Below, piece after piece: positions 5,950 to 5,995 of a DNA stretch of 5,995 nucleotides (the stretch's first letter is position 1; every line of letters starts with the position of its first letter). Made by a program: the position numbers and the translations under genes. This DNA is from Candidatus Thiodictyon intracellulare (lineage in GTDB: Bacteria > Pseudomonadota > Gammaproteobacteria > Chromatiales > Chromatiaceae): contig JADNEJ010000396.1 in assembly GCA_016292295.1 (NCBI GenBank), positions 1-5,995 on the forward strand, in the 5' to 3' direction. Below the pieces are notes generated by a model. The model had not been told where the DNA came from. It did no database searches and was given only the letters and a program-made list of their open reading frames with translations.

Positions 5950-5995
5950 TCGCGGATGCCATCGGCTTTAACGGTGACCTCGGCGTCAAAGGCAA
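5950..5995. other. Unassigned right edge, possible end or start of a further gene
   Basis: Only 46 bases remain after menE. Two short readings are open. On the plus strand, an ATG at 5940 gives MRLVADAIGFNGDLGVKG to the edge, overlapping the menE end and lacking a ribosome binding site. On the minus strand, the reading AFDAEVTVKADGIRD ends at a TAA at 5948-5946, which would be the C-terminus of a convergent gene overlapping the menE stop. Both look protein-like, but neither is long enough to call. Confidence 0.25.

Noticed and set aside
1..5995. CRISPR array, tRNA or rRNA genes
   Set aside because: No regularly spaced direct repeats, and no tRNA- or rRNA-like sequence was seen on either strand.

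Overview
This GC-rich window carries three genes of the classical (o-succinylbenzoate) menaquinone pathway plus repeat and mobile DNA. MenF (isochorismate synthase) and MenD (SEPHCHC synthase) lie on the minus strand as a tightly coupled pair. MenE (o-succinylbenzoyl-CoA ligase) is on the plus strand and diverges from them. Protein character, base composition, an IS1182-type transposase and two palindromic repeat types suggest a high-GC gammaproteobacterium. A purple sulfur bacterium (Chromatiaceae-like) is my best guess, from general resemblance only; I could not run a search.

Layout: 1-482 (minus) is the N-terminal part of an IS1182-family transposase that runs off the left edge. 483-760 has no gene. 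It holds a striking composite repeat (516-726): two units of three hairpins each, facing each other head to head around an AT-richer centre. 761-2530 (minus) is menD and 2527-3939 (minus) is menF; the menF stop and menD start share the four bases ATGA. 3940-4359 is the divergent menF/menE intergenic region. It contains a hairpin and a perfect 16-bp palindrome in front of menF, and a 121-bp MITE-like palindromic repeat in front of menE. 4360-5949 (plus) is menE. The last 46 bases are too short to assign.

Together the enzymes would convert chorismate to isochorismate (MenF), add the succinyl semialdehyde unit from 2-oxoglutarate (MenD), and later activate o-succinylbenzoate with CoA (MenE). The enzymes that act between and after them (MenH, MenC, MenB, MenA and the methyltransferase) are not in the window and must be encoded elsewhere if the pathway is complete. 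No wholly new system is evident. The points most worth a second look are the two structured repeats and the palindrome-plus-hairpin leader of menF.
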